DNA of 64,000 nt from Paraconexibacter antarcticus (GTDB taxonomy: Bacteria; Actinomycetota; Thermoleophilia; Solirubrobacterales; Solirubrobacteraceae), in the NCBI RefSeq assembly GCF_024220175.1, contig NZ_CP098502.1, forward strand, positions 620,001-684,000, read 5' to 3'. The first letter of the stretch is position 1, and the number at the start of each line of letters is the position of its first letter. Below are positions 25,273 to 34,656 of the stretch, piece by piece. The translations under genes and the position numbers were made by a program. The notes below the pieces were generated by a model. That model had not been told where the DNA came from. It worked only from the letters and a program-made list of their open reading frames with translations, and did no database searches.

Positions 25273-25710
25273 ATGATGAGGGGCATCGGGACGAAGACGA
25301 CGGTGGCGCTCGCCGGGATGGCGGGCGCCGGACTCGCGGCGTCGGGCGGGCTCTCGCTCGCCGTCGCCGCGACGGCGGATCCTCCGCCCAGGCTCACCGA
25401 GCTGAAGTACGGCAAGATCCATCAGCCCGGGACGGCCGGCCGCGTCGACCAGTTCCGCCTGATGGTGAACGATCCGAACGGTCAGGTCGTGACGATCACG
25501 ATCGACTCCAAGGCGGGCGTGCTGAAGGCCAAGCGCGCCTGTGGTGCCGGCGGCCGCATCAACGGCGGCACGACGACGGCCTACATCCCGGCGGTCCTGC
25601 CGAAGGGCGCCCAGAAGGTCACCGTCACGCTCAGCTCGACGCACTGCAACGGCCGGAAGCCGGGCAGGCTCCAGCGCAGGACGTTCGTCCGCTATCTCAA
25701 GGTCCGGTAG
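25273..25710 (+). CDS. Small exported protein of unknown function
   Basis: 145 residues. Signal peptide-like N-terminus (TTVALAGMAGAGLAASGG... ending about residue 35 near AVAATA). The mature part is beta-rich in appearance with two cysteines and a basic C-terminus. No ribosome-binding site is evident for either ATG 25273 or 25276; a GTG at 25264 is a further option. No family recognised. Confidence 0.6.
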   Translation: MMRGIGTKTTVALAGMAGAGLAASGGLSLAVAATADPPPRLTELKYGKIHQPGTAGRVDQFRLMVNDPNGQVVTITIDSKAGVLKAKRACGAGGRINGGTTTAYIPAVLPKGAQKVTVTLSSTHCNGRKPGRLQRRTFVRYLKVR

Positions 25711-25776
25711 GGCCGCACGGCGGACGCATGACCGGACGGCGGGTCGCCATGCGACCCGCCGCCCGTGACGCGCGGG

Positions 25777-26514
25777 CTAGAAGATCGACCCGATGCGGAA
25801 GGCGAAGGCGAGCGCCTTCGACCTGTGCAGCTTCGGCCCCGCGTTGACGTAGAACCGGTAGGAGCCCCTCCGGTACCTGCGCGGCGCGATGACGCGCCGG
25901 GCGCTGACGTAGCCGCACGCGTTCGCGCGGCCGAGCGGGACCCGGCGCAGGACGACGCTGCTGCCCGGCTTCGTCACGAAGCCGTAGAGCGTCTGGTTCG
26001 CGAACGGGGTGCCCGAGACGGCAACCTTGCGGTGCGCGCGCGGGCTGCGCGGCGTGCTCGAGATGCTCAGCGCGAGGTTCGTGATGAGCGCGCTGCCGAT
26101 CGGGACCTCCTGGCCGCCCGTGCCGTAGTCCTGCACGGTGAGGTCGACCCTGCGACCGGCCGTCGGGTTGATCGTCCCGCCGGGCGGAGAGACGTCCTCG
26201 ATCTGCGCGGTCGCGTTGCCGGCGCCGTCGAACGTCCCGGTCGTCGACCCGGCCGAGCCGGTGCCCGGGCCGCCGGGGACGCTCGCCGCGAGGATGTAGT
26301 CGGCTCCGGGGGTGCCGCCGGTCAGGGCGACGACGAGCGGCTCGGAGCCCTTCGTCGGGATGTGCGAGAAGCACGGCTTGGCGACGGTGCCGGTGACGGC
26401 GAGCGCGGTCCCCGGGGCGGCGAGCCCCGCGACGACAGCCGCAGCGCCGGCGAGCAACGTGCGCCGGCGACGGGGCGCCGGGGCGATGGACGGGACGCAG
26501 AGGTTGAGGTTCAC
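25777..26514 (-). CDS. Exported hypothetical protein
   Basis: 245 residues. A basic stretch RRRRTLLAGAAAVVAGLAAPGTALA (about residues 15-40) resembles a signal peptide, possibly Tat-like because of the arginines. The mature domain is rich in Gly/Thr and beta-forming segments (DYILAASVPG, VDLTVQDYG), suggesting an Ig-like extracellular fold. GTG 26514 with AGGAAAG upstream. No family recognised. Confidence 0.6.
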   Translation of the reverse strand: MNLNLCVPSIAPAPRRRRTLLAGAAAVVAGLAAPGTALAVTGTVAKPCFSHIPTKGSEPLVVALTGGTPGADYILAASVPGGPGTGSAGSTTGTFDGAGNATAQIEDVSPPGGTINPTAGRRVDLTVQDYGTGGQEVPIGSALITNLALSISSTPRSPRAHRKVAVSGTPFANQTLYGFVTKPGSSVVLRRVPLGRANACGYVSARRVIAPRRYRRGSYRFYVNAGPKLHRSKALAFAFRIGSIF

Positions 26515-26669
26515 GGGACGACACTTTCCTAAGAACCGGATTCCGTCACCCGCGACGGCGTGTCGCGTGTATGTGCGCGAACCCCAATTCTCGCGCCTCG
26601 TCGTCGCGGACCGCCGCGCGCCGCCGCGCGCCGCGATGAGTTCCGCCCGCCCCGACCGTCAAGGACCCT

Positions 26670-27644
26670 ATGAGCGACGCCCCCGCCATCGCGACCCACG
26701 ACCTGCGCCGGACGTTCAAGGACGTCGACGCCGTCCGCGGCGTGAACCTCTCGATCGCCCCCGGCGAGGTCTTCGGCTTCCTCGGCCCCAACGGCGCCGG
26801 CAAGACGACGACCGTCCGGATGCTCTGCACGCTGCTGCCGCCGACCGGGGGCACCGCGACCGTCGCGGGGCTCGACGTCGTGAGGGACGCCGCGCAGGTC
26901 CGCCGGTCGATCGGCGTCGCGCTCCAGGAGATCGGCCTGGACCCCGTGCAGTCCGGCCGCGAGCTGCTCGAGCTGCAGTGCGGCCTCTACGGGATCCCGG
27001 CCGCGCGCGCGAGGACGCGGGCCCAGGAGCTGCTCGAGCTCGTCGGCCTCGCGGACGTCGGCGAGCGCCGCACGAAGACGTACTCCGGCGGCATGAAGCG
27101 CCGCCTGGACCTCGCGAGCGCGCTCGTCCACGAGCCGCAGGTCCTCTTCCTCGACGAGCCGACGACGGGGCTGGACCCCGCCTCGCGGCGCACGGTCTGG
27201 GACGAGGTCCGGCGCATCAACGAGGCGGGGACGACGGTCTTCCTCACGACGCAGTACCTCGAGGAGGCCGACCAGCTCTGCGACCGCCTCGCGATCATCG
27301 ACGCCGGGACGATCGTCGCGGACGGCACGCCGGAGGAGCTGAAGGCCCGGATGGGCCACGACGTCGTCGCCCTCACCTTCGACGACCCGGGCAACGGCAC
27401 CGTCACCGCGGCGGAGAGGGCGGTCGCGGGCCTCGAGGGCCTCGAGCGCACCGTCACCGAGCGCGACGGCACCGCCCTGTACGTCCGGGACGGCGCCGCC
27501 GCCATCACCGAGATCGTCCGCCTGCTCGACGCCGCCGGTCTGCGGGCGAAGACGATCAACCTCGCCCGCCCGTCGCTCGACGACGTCTTCCTGCAAGCCA
27601 CCGGTCGACGCCTGGAAGGCGCCGAGAAGGAGACCGCCGCATGA
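26670..27644 (+). CDS. ABC exporter ATP-binding protein (DrrA/CcmA type)
   Basis: 324 residues. Walker A GPNGAGKTT, signature YSGGMKRRLDLA, Walker B VLFLDEPTTGLDP and H-loop TTQYLEEAD, plus the ~100-residue C-terminal extension typical of daunorubicin-resistance-type ATPases. Its TGA overlaps the ATG of the permease gene, so together they form a two-gene exporter for drugs, lipids or other hydrophobic compounds. Substrate unknown. Confidence 0.92.
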   Translation: MSDAPAIATHDLRRTFKDVDAVRGVNLSIAPGEVFGFLGPNGAGKTTTVRMLCTLLPPTGGTATVAGLDVVRDAAQVRRSIGVALQEIGLDPVQSGRELLELQCGLYGIPAARARTRAQELLELVGLADVGERRTKTYSGGMKRRLDLASALVHEPQVLFLDEPTTGLDPASRRTVWDEVRRINEAGTTVFLTTQYLEEADQLCDRLAIIDAGTIVADGTPEELKARMGHDVVALTFDDPGNGTVTAAERAVAGLEGLERTVTERDGTALYVRDGAAAITEIVRLLDAAGLRAKTINLARPSLDDVFLQATGRRLEGAEKETAA

Positions 27645-28396
27645 CCGAGATCGCCCTGCTCGCCCGCCGCTCCGTCCGCGAGATCCTCCGCTACCCCGAG
27701 GCGACGATCCCCGGCCTCTTCATCCCGCTCTTCTTCCTCGCCGTGAACGTCGGCCAGGTCGCCAAGACGTTCCCGTCCACGACGCCCTTCCTCCACGGCC
27801 AGGGCTACGTCGCCTTTCAGCTGCCGGTCTCGCTCATGTTCGCGGTCGCGACCGCGGCGTCCGGCCTCGCGCTCGTCACCGAGATCGACATCGGCTACTT
27901 CGACAAGCTCCTCGCCGCCCCGATCCGCCGCTCGTCGATCATCTTCGGCCGCCTCGCCGCCGACTTCGTGCGCGGCCTCGTCGGCTCGACGTTCGTGCTC
28001 CTCGCGGGCTTCGCCTTCGGCGCCCACATCGAGGCCGGCCCGCTCGGGGCGGTGCTGCTCGTCTTCCTCGCCGCCTGCTTCGGCGTCGGCTACGCGGGGT
28101 TCGGCGTCCTCGTCGCGCTGCGGACCCGCAACGTCCAGGCGACGAACACGAGCTTCCTCCTGTTCTTCCCGCTGCTCTTCCTCTCGCCGAACTTCGTCCC
28201 CTTCGACCGCCTCTCCCCGGTCATGGAGGCGCTCGCGCGCGCGAACCCGGTGAGCTACGTCATCGACGGCCTGCGCTCGCTCGTCATCGAGGGCTGGGAG
28301 TGGGACAAGCTCGCCTACTGCACGCTCGTCATCGTCGGCCTCATCGCCATCCTCACGACGCTGTCGCTGCGCGCGATCGAGCAGTACGACCGGTAG
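27641..28396 (+). CDS. ABC-2 type permease
   Basis: 251 residues with about six hydrophobic segments and the ABC-2 loop motif near the C-terminus (ARANPVSYVIDGLRSL). ATG 27641 overlaps the ATPase stop (ATGA). Membrane half of the DrrAB-like exporter. Confidence 0.92.
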   Translation: MTEIALLARRSVREILRYPEATIPGLFIPLFFLAVNVGQVAKTFPSTTPFLHGQGYVAFQLPVSLMFAVATAASGLALVTEIDIGYFDKLLAAPIRRSSIIFGRLAADFVRGLVGSTFVLLAGFAFGAHIEAGPLGAVLLVFLAACFGVGYAGFGVLVALRTRNVQATNTSFLLFFPLLFLSPNFVPFDRLSPVMEALARANPVSYVIDGLRSLVIEGWEWDKLAYCTLVIVGLIAILTTLSLRAIEQYDR

Positions 28397-28418
28397 GACG
28401 CGCGGCCGGCCCGACCCC

Positions 28419-28449
28419 GCGCGGGTGCCCGGTCGCGGAGCACCCGCGC
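28419..28449 (+). terminator. 10-bp hairpin after the ABC exporter genes
   Basis: Arms GCGCGGGTGC (28419-28428) and GCACCCGCGC (28440-28449) are perfectly complementary with an 11-base loop, 23 bases after the permease stop. Probable terminator without T-run. Confidence 0.5.
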
Positions 28450-28473
28450 CGCGGTCGGTCATCATGGGGGTCG

Positions 28474-29475
28474 ATGCTGCAGCGTTACCGAGCGACGGGG
28501 GCCGATCTCCCCTTCGCGGACCTCCGGCGTGCCCACGGCGTCGCGATGGAGGGGTACTTCTGGCGGCTCAGCGACCCGGCGTCCGGTCGCGTCATCGTCG
28601 CGCTCTGCGGCATCCACCGCGGGCGCGCCGGGTCGCCGTGGGCGAACGTCGCCATCGCGGCGCACCCGGGGGACTTCATCGCCGCCGCCGACCTCGCCGG
28701 CGGGACGGCGGACCCGGCCGGCCTCGGCGTCCTCGTGGGCGAGGGGGCCTTCGAGGCCGGGCCGGCGCGCGTGCGCGCAGATCTCGGCGAGCGCGGCGCC
28801 CTGGACCTCACGCTCCACGACGTGCACGCCTGGCCGCGCCGCGTGCTCGGCGGGATGGGGACCGGGCAGGTCGTCCCCGGCCTGAGCCAGCACTGGCACC
28901 CGCACGTGCTCGGCGCCCGCGCGAGCGGCACCGTCCGCCTCGGCGTGGAGACCATCGACCTCGACGGCTTCCGCGTCTACGCCGAGAAGAACTGGGGCCG
29001 GGACGGCTTCCCCGACCGCTGGTGGTGGGGTCACGCGCAGCACTTCGAGGACGCGCCCGACACGTGCGTCGCGTTCGCCGGCGGCGCGGTCACCGTCGGC
29101 CCGTTCGACACGACGGCGACCGCGCTCGTCGTCCGCCGCGGCGACACCCTCATCCGCCTCGGCGACCCGGTCCTGTCGCCCGTGCGCGCGGAGGTGGGCG
29201 GCGGCTCCTGGCACCTGAGGGCCCGCGGCCCGCGCTGGGGCGTCGAGCTCACGGCGACCGCCGACCCGCAGGACGCGCACGTGCTCCCGGTCCCGCTGCC
29301 CGCGCGCGGGTACAGCGTCGCGGGCGCGCTGCAGCAGTTCGCGGGGGACCTGCACCTCGTCCTGCGCCGGCGCGGGCGGATCGTCTACGCGGGCCGCTCG
29401 CCGCTCGCCGGCCTCGAGGACGGCGGCCGCGACGCCGTCGAGCGCGAGATCGAGCGGCGGAAGGTGACGGCGTGA
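28474..29475 (+). CDS. Tocopherol cyclase-like protein
   Basis: 333 residues. Contains F-R-V-Y-A-E-K-N-W-G and D-R-W-W-W-G-H-A, the conserved core of the tocopherol cyclase family, and HWHPHVLG upstream of it. Plant members close the chroman ring of tocopherols; bacterial relatives in organisms without tocopherol have unknown roles. ATG 28474 follows GGGGG. Its stop overlaps the next GTG by four bases (GTGA). Confidence 0.75.
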   Translation: MLQRYRATGADLPFADLRRAHGVAMEGYFWRLSDPASGRVIVALCGIHRGRAGSPWANVAIAAHPGDFIAAADLAGGTADPAGLGVLVGEGAFEAGPARVRADLGERGALDLTLHDVHAWPRRVLGGMGTGQVVPGLSQHWHPHVLGARASGTVRLGVETIDLDGFRVYAEKNWGRDGFPDRWWWGHAQHFEDAPDTCVAFAGGAVTVGPFDTTATALVVRRGDTLIRLGDPVLSPVRAEVGGGSWHLRARGPRWGVELTATADPQDAHVLPVPLPARGYSVAGALQQFAGDLHLVLRRRGRIVYAGRSPLAGLEDGGRDAVEREIERRKVTA

Positions 29476-30029
29476 GCGCCGCCGGCCACCGTCCCGACCT
29501 CGACGCCTGGCTCGCGGACCCGGCGATCCGCACGCGCCACCGGCGCGCCGCGGCGGCCGAGCCGGACGCGGTGTGGGACGCGGCGGCGTCCGTCCGCCTC
29601 GACGAGACGCGCACGCTCGGTCGGCTCGTGCAGTGGCGCATCCCGACGACGAAGCCGGACGTCGGCTTCCGCGAGCTGCTGTCCTCGCCGCCGTTCACGG
29701 TCCTCGCCGAGGGCGAGCGCTGGTCGGTCTCCGGCCTCTGCGGCCAGATCTGGACGACGAGCGTCGACTACCCGCGCGTCGACGAGCACGCCTTCCGGAC
29801 CTGGGACCGCTCGCGGACCGTGCGCGTCCTCTTCGGCCACTGGGTCGAGCCCGACGGGGACGGCCGCCACGCGATCGTCAGCGAGGCGCGCGTGGAGCCG
29901 GTCGACCGCGCGGCGCGGTGGGCGCTGCGCTCGCTGTGGCTCGGCGTGCGGCCGTTCGAGCGGCTCATCGGCGCCGAGCCGCTGAGCCTCGTCGCGCGCC
30001 GCGCCGAGCAGCAGGGCGCCTCGGCGTGA
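29472..30029 (+). CDS. SRPBCC-like hypothetical protein
   Basis: 185 residues. The pattern (FRELLSSPPFTVLAEGERWSVSG, AIVSEARVEPVDRAARWALRSLW) resembles START/SRPBCC-type lipid- or ligand-binding proteins of the DUF2867 kind; assignment is weak. Translationally coupled to the tocopherol cyclase-like gene and followed 26 bases later by the ABC1 kinase gene, so a shared isoprenoid/lipid role is possible. Confidence 0.55.
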   Translation: MSAAGHRPDLDAWLADPAIRTRHRRAAAAEPDAVWDAAASVRLDETRTLGRLVQWRIPTTKPDVGFRELLSSPPFTVLAEGERWSVSGLCGQIWTTSVDYPRVDEHAFRTWDRSRTVRVLFGHWVEPDGDGRHAIVSEARVEPVDRAARWALRSLWLGVRPFERLIGAEPLSLVARRAEQQGASA

Positions 30030-30055
30030 CGCGCGGCGGCTAGCCTCGGACCCCG

Positions 30056-31447
30056 ATGGCCGACGACGACTCCACCCCGACCTCGCGCCTGCAGCGCACC
30101 GCGCGCCTCGGCGGCCTCGTCGCCGGGCAGGGCGCCCGCGTCGCCGGCGGCCGCGCGATCGACCGCGTCCGCTCCGACGACGCGAAGGCGCGCGCGCAGC
30201 GCAAGCGGACCGCCGCCGTCGTCGAGCAGATCGTCGTCCAGCTCGGCCAGATGAAGGGCGCGGCGATGAAGCTCGGGCAGGTGCTCTCGACGATCGAGCT
30301 GCCCGGCCTGGAGCCCGAGGACGCCGAGCGCATCAAGGCCCGGCTTGCCGAGCTGCGCGACCAGGCGCCGCGCGTCGACTACCCGCGCCTGGAGAAGCTC
30401 ATGGCGCAGGAGTGGGGCGAGCCGGTCGGCCGCGTCATGGCGGACATCGACCCGGTCGCGGTCGCCGCCGCGTCGATCGGGCAGGTGCACCGCGCGCAGA
30501 CGAAGGACGGGCGCGACGTCGCAATCAAGGTCCAGTACCCGGGGATCGCCGAGGCGGTCGAGACCGACCTGCGCAACCTCAAGCTCCTCATGCCGCTGCT
30601 CGGCCGGATCGCTCCCGGGCTCGACACGAAGGCGCTCGCGCGGGAGCTCGCCGAGCGGATCTCCGAGGAGCTCGACTACGAGCTCGAGGCGCAGTCCCAG
30701 CGGCGCGTCGCGCGCGGCTGGCGCGACCACCCGCACGTCGCGGTGCCCGGCGTCCTCACCGACGTGTCGACCCGCCGCGTCCTCGTCACCGAGTACGTCG
30801 AGAGCGAGGGCTTCGGCGTCATGCGCACCCACGACGAGCCCGCGCGCGACCGCTACGCCGAGGTCATCCACCGCTTCTTCCACGACACGGCGGGGCGGCT
30901 CGGCCTCGCGCTCGGGGACCCGCACCCGGGCAACGTCCTGCTCGCGCGCGACGGGCGGCTGACCTTCATCGACTTCGGGATGCTGCGCCGGCTGCCGCCG
31001 GACTACCTCGCGCGCGAGGGGGACGTCTACCGGGCCCTCCGAGCCGACGACACGGGCGCGCTGCGGCGCACGATGGACGAGCTCGGCTACCTGCCGCCGC
31101 CGTGGCGCCACCCGGACGAGCTGCTCTTCGCGTACATGCGCACCGCGGCGGCGTGGATGCTCGACGACCCGCAGCCGCGGCGGCTCTCGGGCACGACCGG
31201 CTACGAGATCGCCGACGCGATCTTCGCGCTGCCGGCGGGCTGGCTCGACATGGTGAAGTCCTTCACGCTCCCGTCCGAGGCGGTGCTCCTGCGCCGGATG
31301 GAGAACGTCGTCTTCTCGGTCTGCTGCGACCTGCGCGCGAGCGGCGACTGGCGCGCGCTCGCCGACGAGCTGCTCGCGCGCGAGGAGCCGCGCACCGTGC
31401 TCGGGCAGGAGCACGCGGAGTGGGTCGCAGGCGGGCGCGGGCGCTGA
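30056..31447 (+). CDS. ABC1/UbiB-family atypical kinase
   Basis: 463 residues. The family-defining K-x-G-Q motif is at K72 (MKLGQ), followed by the alanine-rich nucleotide loop AAASIGQVH, the Lys in VAIKVQYP, catalytic GDPHPGN and metal-binding IDFG. These kinases (UbiB/ADCK) support quinone and isoprenoid lipid handling. No transmembrane helix is obvious at the C-terminus. Its neighbourhood with a tocopherol cyclase-like gene fits prenyl-lipid metabolism. Confidence 0.9.
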   Translation: MADDDSTPTSRLQRTARLGGLVAGQGARVAGGRAIDRVRSDDAKARAQRKRTAAVVEQIVVQLGQMKGAAMKLGQVLSTIELPGLEPEDAERIKARLAELRDQAPRVDYPRLEKLMAQEWGEPVGRVMADIDPVAVAAASIGQVHRAQTKDGRDVAIKVQYPGIAEAVETDLRNLKLLMPLLGRIAPGLDTKALARELAERISEELDYELEAQSQRRVARGWRDHPHVAVPGVLTDVSTRRVLVTEYVESEGFGVMRTHDEPARDRYAEVIHRFFHDTAGRLGLALGDPHPGNVLLARDGRLTFIDFGMLRRLPPDYLAREGDVYRALRADDTGALRRTMDELGYLPPPWRHPDELLFAYMRTAAAWMLDDPQPRRLSGTTGYEIADAIFALPAGWLDMVKSFTLPSEAVLLRRMENVVFSVCCDLRASGDWRALADELLAREEPRTVLGQEHAEWVAGGRGR

Positions 31448-31449
31448 GC

Positions 31450-31484
31450 GTGGCTCAGGTTCGCGCTGCGGGAACCTGAGCCAC
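31450..31484. terminator. 13-bp perfect inverted repeat after the ABC1 kinase gene
   Basis: GTGGCTCAGGTTC (31450-31462) pairs with GAACCTGAGCCAC (31472-31484) around a 9-base loop, beginning two bases after the kinase stop codon. Probable terminator. Confidence 0.6.
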
Positions 31485-31610
31485 ACTCGGGCGGCGGCCT
31501 CGGGGTGTGCCCTATCGCCCTGTCAAGACGGCGTGTCGGCGGCCGCATGTGTGCGTTCGCGGGCGCACACGGGCCGGGCCGGGGCGGGGCGCGACGGGCA
31601 CCTTGGAGGG

Positions 31611-32237
31611 GTGCATCCGTCCGTCCTGAAGCTCGTGCATCCCTCGGCGCACGCGGCGCTCGAGGCGATCGTGCGGCACGACGCCGCGGCGATCCTCGCC
31701 TGCCTCGACGCGGCCGCCCCCCTCGTCGACGGCCCCGTCCACGCCGCGGCCGTCGACCACGACCGCGGTGAGGACGCGCTCGCGCCGGCGTCCGTCCGCT
31801 TCGGCCTCGCGGCCGACCGGGACGCCGCCCTCGCCGCCGAGTCGCCCTTCGGCGCCTTCGCGCGCACCTGGGACGCGAGCGCGTTCGCCGGCCCGCGCCT
31901 CGTCCCCGACCCCGACCCGCGGGCGGACTTCGAGTTCGTCGAGGAGCGCGAGCGCGTCCTCGAGCAGCTCGGCGAGGGGACGACGCTCACCCGCCACGTC
32001 CTCAACGCCGCCGCGCTCGAGGTCAACCGGGCGCTCGCGGACGGCGCCGTGACCGCCCTCCCGCGCACCGAGGACTTCGTCGTCTTCGTCCCGGACGAGG
32101 AGCCCGGGGCGCGCCTCATCGCGAACCTCCGCCTCGCGACCCCCGAGCCGGTGGCCGCGCGGCTGCGCGCGCACGGCCTGCTCCCCGACCGCGTCACCGA
32201 GCTCGAGGGCTTCTACACGGCCGGCGGGCGAGCGTGA
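31611..32237 (+). CDS. Hypothetical protein
   Basis: 208 residues from GTG 31611 (GGAGGG lies almost directly before it, an unusually short spacing, so a start upstream at ATG/GTG around 31533 is possible). Acidic, no signal or membrane segment. A segment E-R-E-R-V-L-E-Q-L-G-E-G-T-T-L-T-R-H is notable, but no family is recognised. Followed 28 bases later by the MBL hydrolase gene. Confidence 0.5.
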   Translation: MHPSVLKLVHPSAHAALEAIVRHDAAAILACLDAAAPLVDGPVHAAAVDHDRGEDALAPASVRFGLAADRDAALAAESPFGAFARTWDASAFAGPRLVPDPDPRADFEFVEERERVLEQLGEGTTLTRHVLNAAALEVNRALADGAVTALPRTEDFVVFVPDEEPGARLIANLRLATPEPVAARLRAHGLLPDRVTELEGFYTAGGRA

Positions 32238-32265
32238 GGCCTGCGGGCGGGTAGCATCGAGCCCC

Positions 32266-32910
32266 GTGGATCAACTCGCAGACGGGGTGTGGCAGCTCAA
32301 GGGCTTCCCGCCGAACAACATCAACGTGTACGTCCTGGGCGACGTCCTCGTCGACGCGGGGCTCGCGTTCGACAAGGGGCGCATCCTCAAGCAGCTGAAG
32401 GGCCGCACGATCAGCGCCCACGCCCTCACGCACGCGCACTTCGACCACTACGGCGCGAGCCACGCGGTCTGCGAGGCGCTGTCGATCCCGTTCTGGGTCG
32501 GCGAGAAGGACGTCGAGGCGGTCGAGAGCGGCAAGATGGTCGGCCTCGGCGACCGGATGCTCCCGGCGGCCCGCGCGCAGCGCGTCGCGCGTGTCCTCAA
32601 GGAGGGCGACGAGGTCGGCGGCTTCACCGTGCTCGACACGCCGGGGCACTCGCCGGGCCACGTCTCCTACTGGCGCGAGAGCGACCGCACGCTCGTCTGC
32701 GGCGACGTCATGTGGGGCTACAACCCGTTCCGCATGGGCGGCCCGATCATGGAGCCGTTCTCCTTCGTCAGCCCCGACCACAAGCGCAACCGCGAGTCGG
32801 CGCGCCGCCTCGCGGGGCTGAACCCGGCGCTCATCTGCTTCGGCCACGGCGCACCCTGCCGCGACCCGCAGCGCTTCTTCGACGCGGTTGCAAAGCTGCC
32901 GGCGGGGTAG
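32266..32910 (+). CDS. Metallo-beta-lactamase fold hydrolase (glyoxalase II-like)
   Basis: 214 residues. Zinc-binding motif HAHFDH (~56-61), second-site His in TPGHSPGH, bridging Asp in CGDVM and terminal His in FGHG are all present, so a binuclear hydrolase is expected. The group includes glyoxalase II and other thioester or lactone hydrolases; substrate not determinable. GTG 32266. Confidence 0.88.
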   Translation: MDQLADGVWQLKGFPPNNINVYVLGDVLVDAGLAFDKGRILKQLKGRTISAHALTHAHFDHYGASHAVCEALSIPFWVGEKDVEAVESGKMVGLGDRMLPAARAQRVARVLKEGDEVGGFTVLDTPGHSPGHVSYWRESDRTLVCGDVMWGYNPFRMGGPIMEPFSFVSPDHKRNRESARRLAGLNPALICFGHGAPCRDPQRFFDAVAKLPAG

Positions 32911-32919
32911 ACCTGCCGG

Positions 32920-34578
32920 GTGGCTGCCTGCACCCTCCTCCTCGGTCCCCTCCTGCGGCACGTCGGCGAGACCGACGCGACCGTATGGGTCGAGACCGAC
33001 CGGCCGTGCACGGTGGAGGTCCTCGGTCAGACCGAGACGACCTTCACCGTCGCCGGTCACCACTACGCGCTGCTCGTCCTCGACGGGCTGGAGCCGGCGA
33101 GCGCCACCGCCTACGACGTGCGGCTCGACGGCGCCGTCGCGTGGCCGGCGGAGGGTGAGCCCGGTGGCCTCATCCGGACGCTGGGCGGCGACGGCGGCTT
33201 CACGCTCGCCTTCGGCTCCTGCCGCGTCTCGCTCCCGCACGAGGAGCCGTACACGCTGACGAAGGACGAGGACCCCGCGGGCCGCGAGGTCGACGCGCTC
33301 GTCGCGCTCGGGCGGCGCATGGGCGGCCAGCCGCCGGGCCGCTGGCCGGACGCGCTGCTGCTCGTCGGGGACCAGGTCTACGCCGACGAGGTCTCCCCGG
33401 CGATCGCCGAGCGCATCGCCGCGCGGCGTGACCCGACGGTCGGCGCCGGCGAGGAGGTCGCCGACTTCGAGGAGTACACGTGGCTCTACCGCGAGGCGTG
33501 GGGCGACCCCGCGCTGCGCTGGATGCTCAGCGTCCTGCCGACGTCGATGATCTTCGACGACCACGACGTCCACGACGACTGGAACACCTCCGGCACCTGG
33601 GAGCGCCAGATGCGCGCGACCGACTGGTGGGAGGACCGCATCATCGGCGCGTACGTCTCCTACTGGATCTACCAGCACCTCGGGAACCTCGCCCCGGCGG
33701 ACCTGCGCGAGCACGACCTCTTCCAGCGCGTGCGCGCGATGGGCGACGAGGACGCCTGGCCGGAGCTGCGGCGGTACGCGTGCGAGGCGCGGGACGAGGT
33801 GGCCGGGACGCGCTGGAGCTTCGTGCGCGACTTCGGCACGGCGCGGATGGTCGTCCTCGACTCGCGCGCGGGGCGCATCATCGCCGACGACACGCAGCGC
33901 CAGATGCTGTCCGACGAGCAGTGGGCGTGGGCGGCCGAGCACCTCACGGGCGACGTCGACCACCTCCTCGTCGCCACGACGCTGCCGCTCTTCCTCGCGC
34001 CCGGGCTGCACGCCCTGGAGGGCTGGAACGAGGCGGTCTGCGCCGGCGCATGGGGGCGCGGGGCGGCGTGGGCCGGCGAGAAGATCCGGCAGGCGCTCGA
34101 CCTCGAGCACTGGGCGGCCTTCCGCTCCTCCTTCGACCACCTCGTCGACGAGCTGCGCGCGGTCGGGGCGGGGGAGCGCGGCGCGCCGCCCGCGTCGATC
34201 GTCCTCCTCTCCGGGGACGTGCACCATGCGTACCTCGCGGAGGTCGGCTACCCGCGGGCGGCCGGCGTGCAGAGCGCGGTCGTGCAGGCCGTCTGCTCGC
34301 CGGTCCGCAACCCGCTCGACCACCGCGAGCGGCGGATGCTCCGCGGCGCGCTGTCGACGTCGGCGAGCATCGCGGCGGGGACGCTCGCGCGGCTCGCGGG
34401 CGTCCGCGAGCCGGCCGTGCGCTGGCGCTTCCCCGAGGCCCCGACCTTCGACAACCAGATCGCGTCGCTGTCCCTGCGCGGTCGCGCGGCGCGGCTGACG
34501 ATCGAGAAGACCTCGGTGGAGGACCGCGCCGCGCCGCGCCTGCACTGCTCGCTGGACCGCATCATCACGGGCGGCTGA
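32920..34578 (+). CDS. PhoD-like alkaline phosphatase family protein
   Basis: 552 residues. An N-terminal beta domain (~1-80) is followed by a metallophosphatase domain with GSCRVSLPH, VGDQVYADE, IFDDHDVHDDWN and LSGDVHHAYL, matching the PhoD metal ligands. Unlike classical PhoD there is no Tat signal peptide, so this member probably stays in the cytoplasm; mycobacterial and actinobacterial homologues of this type are uncharacterised. GTG 32920 begins nine bases after the MBL gene stop. Confidence 0.85.
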   Translation: MAACTLLLGPLLRHVGETDATVWVETDRPCTVEVLGQTETTFTVAGHHYALLVLDGLEPASATAYDVRLDGAVAWPAEGEPGGLIRTLGGDGGFTLAFGSCRVSLPHEEPYTLTKDEDPAGREVDALVALGRRMGGQPPGRWPDALLLVGDQVYADEVSPAIAERIAARRDPTVGAGEEVADFEEYTWLYREAWGDPALRWMLSVLPTSMIFDDHDVHDDWNTSGTWERQMRATDWWEDRIIGAYVSYWIYQHLGNLAPADLREHDLFQRVRAMGDEDAWPELRRYACEARDEVAGTRWSFVRDFGTARMVVLDSRAGRIIADDTQRQMLSDEQWAWAAEHLTGDVDHLLVATTLPLFLAPGLHALEGWNEAVCAGAWGRGAAWAGEKIRQALDLEHWAAFRSSFDHLVDELRAVGAGERGAPPASIVLLSGDVHHAYLAEVGYPRAAGVQSAVVQAVCSPVRNPLDHRERRMLRGALSTSASIAAGTLARLAGVREPAVRWRFPEAPTFDNQIASLSLRGRAARLTIEKTSVEDRAAPRLHCSLDRIITGG

Positions 34579-34656
34579 GCGGGGGCGGCGCGAGGGGTCG
34601 CCCGACGCCCGGGCGCGCCTCCACACAACAGAGCACCTGTTTGGTAAATTCGATTC

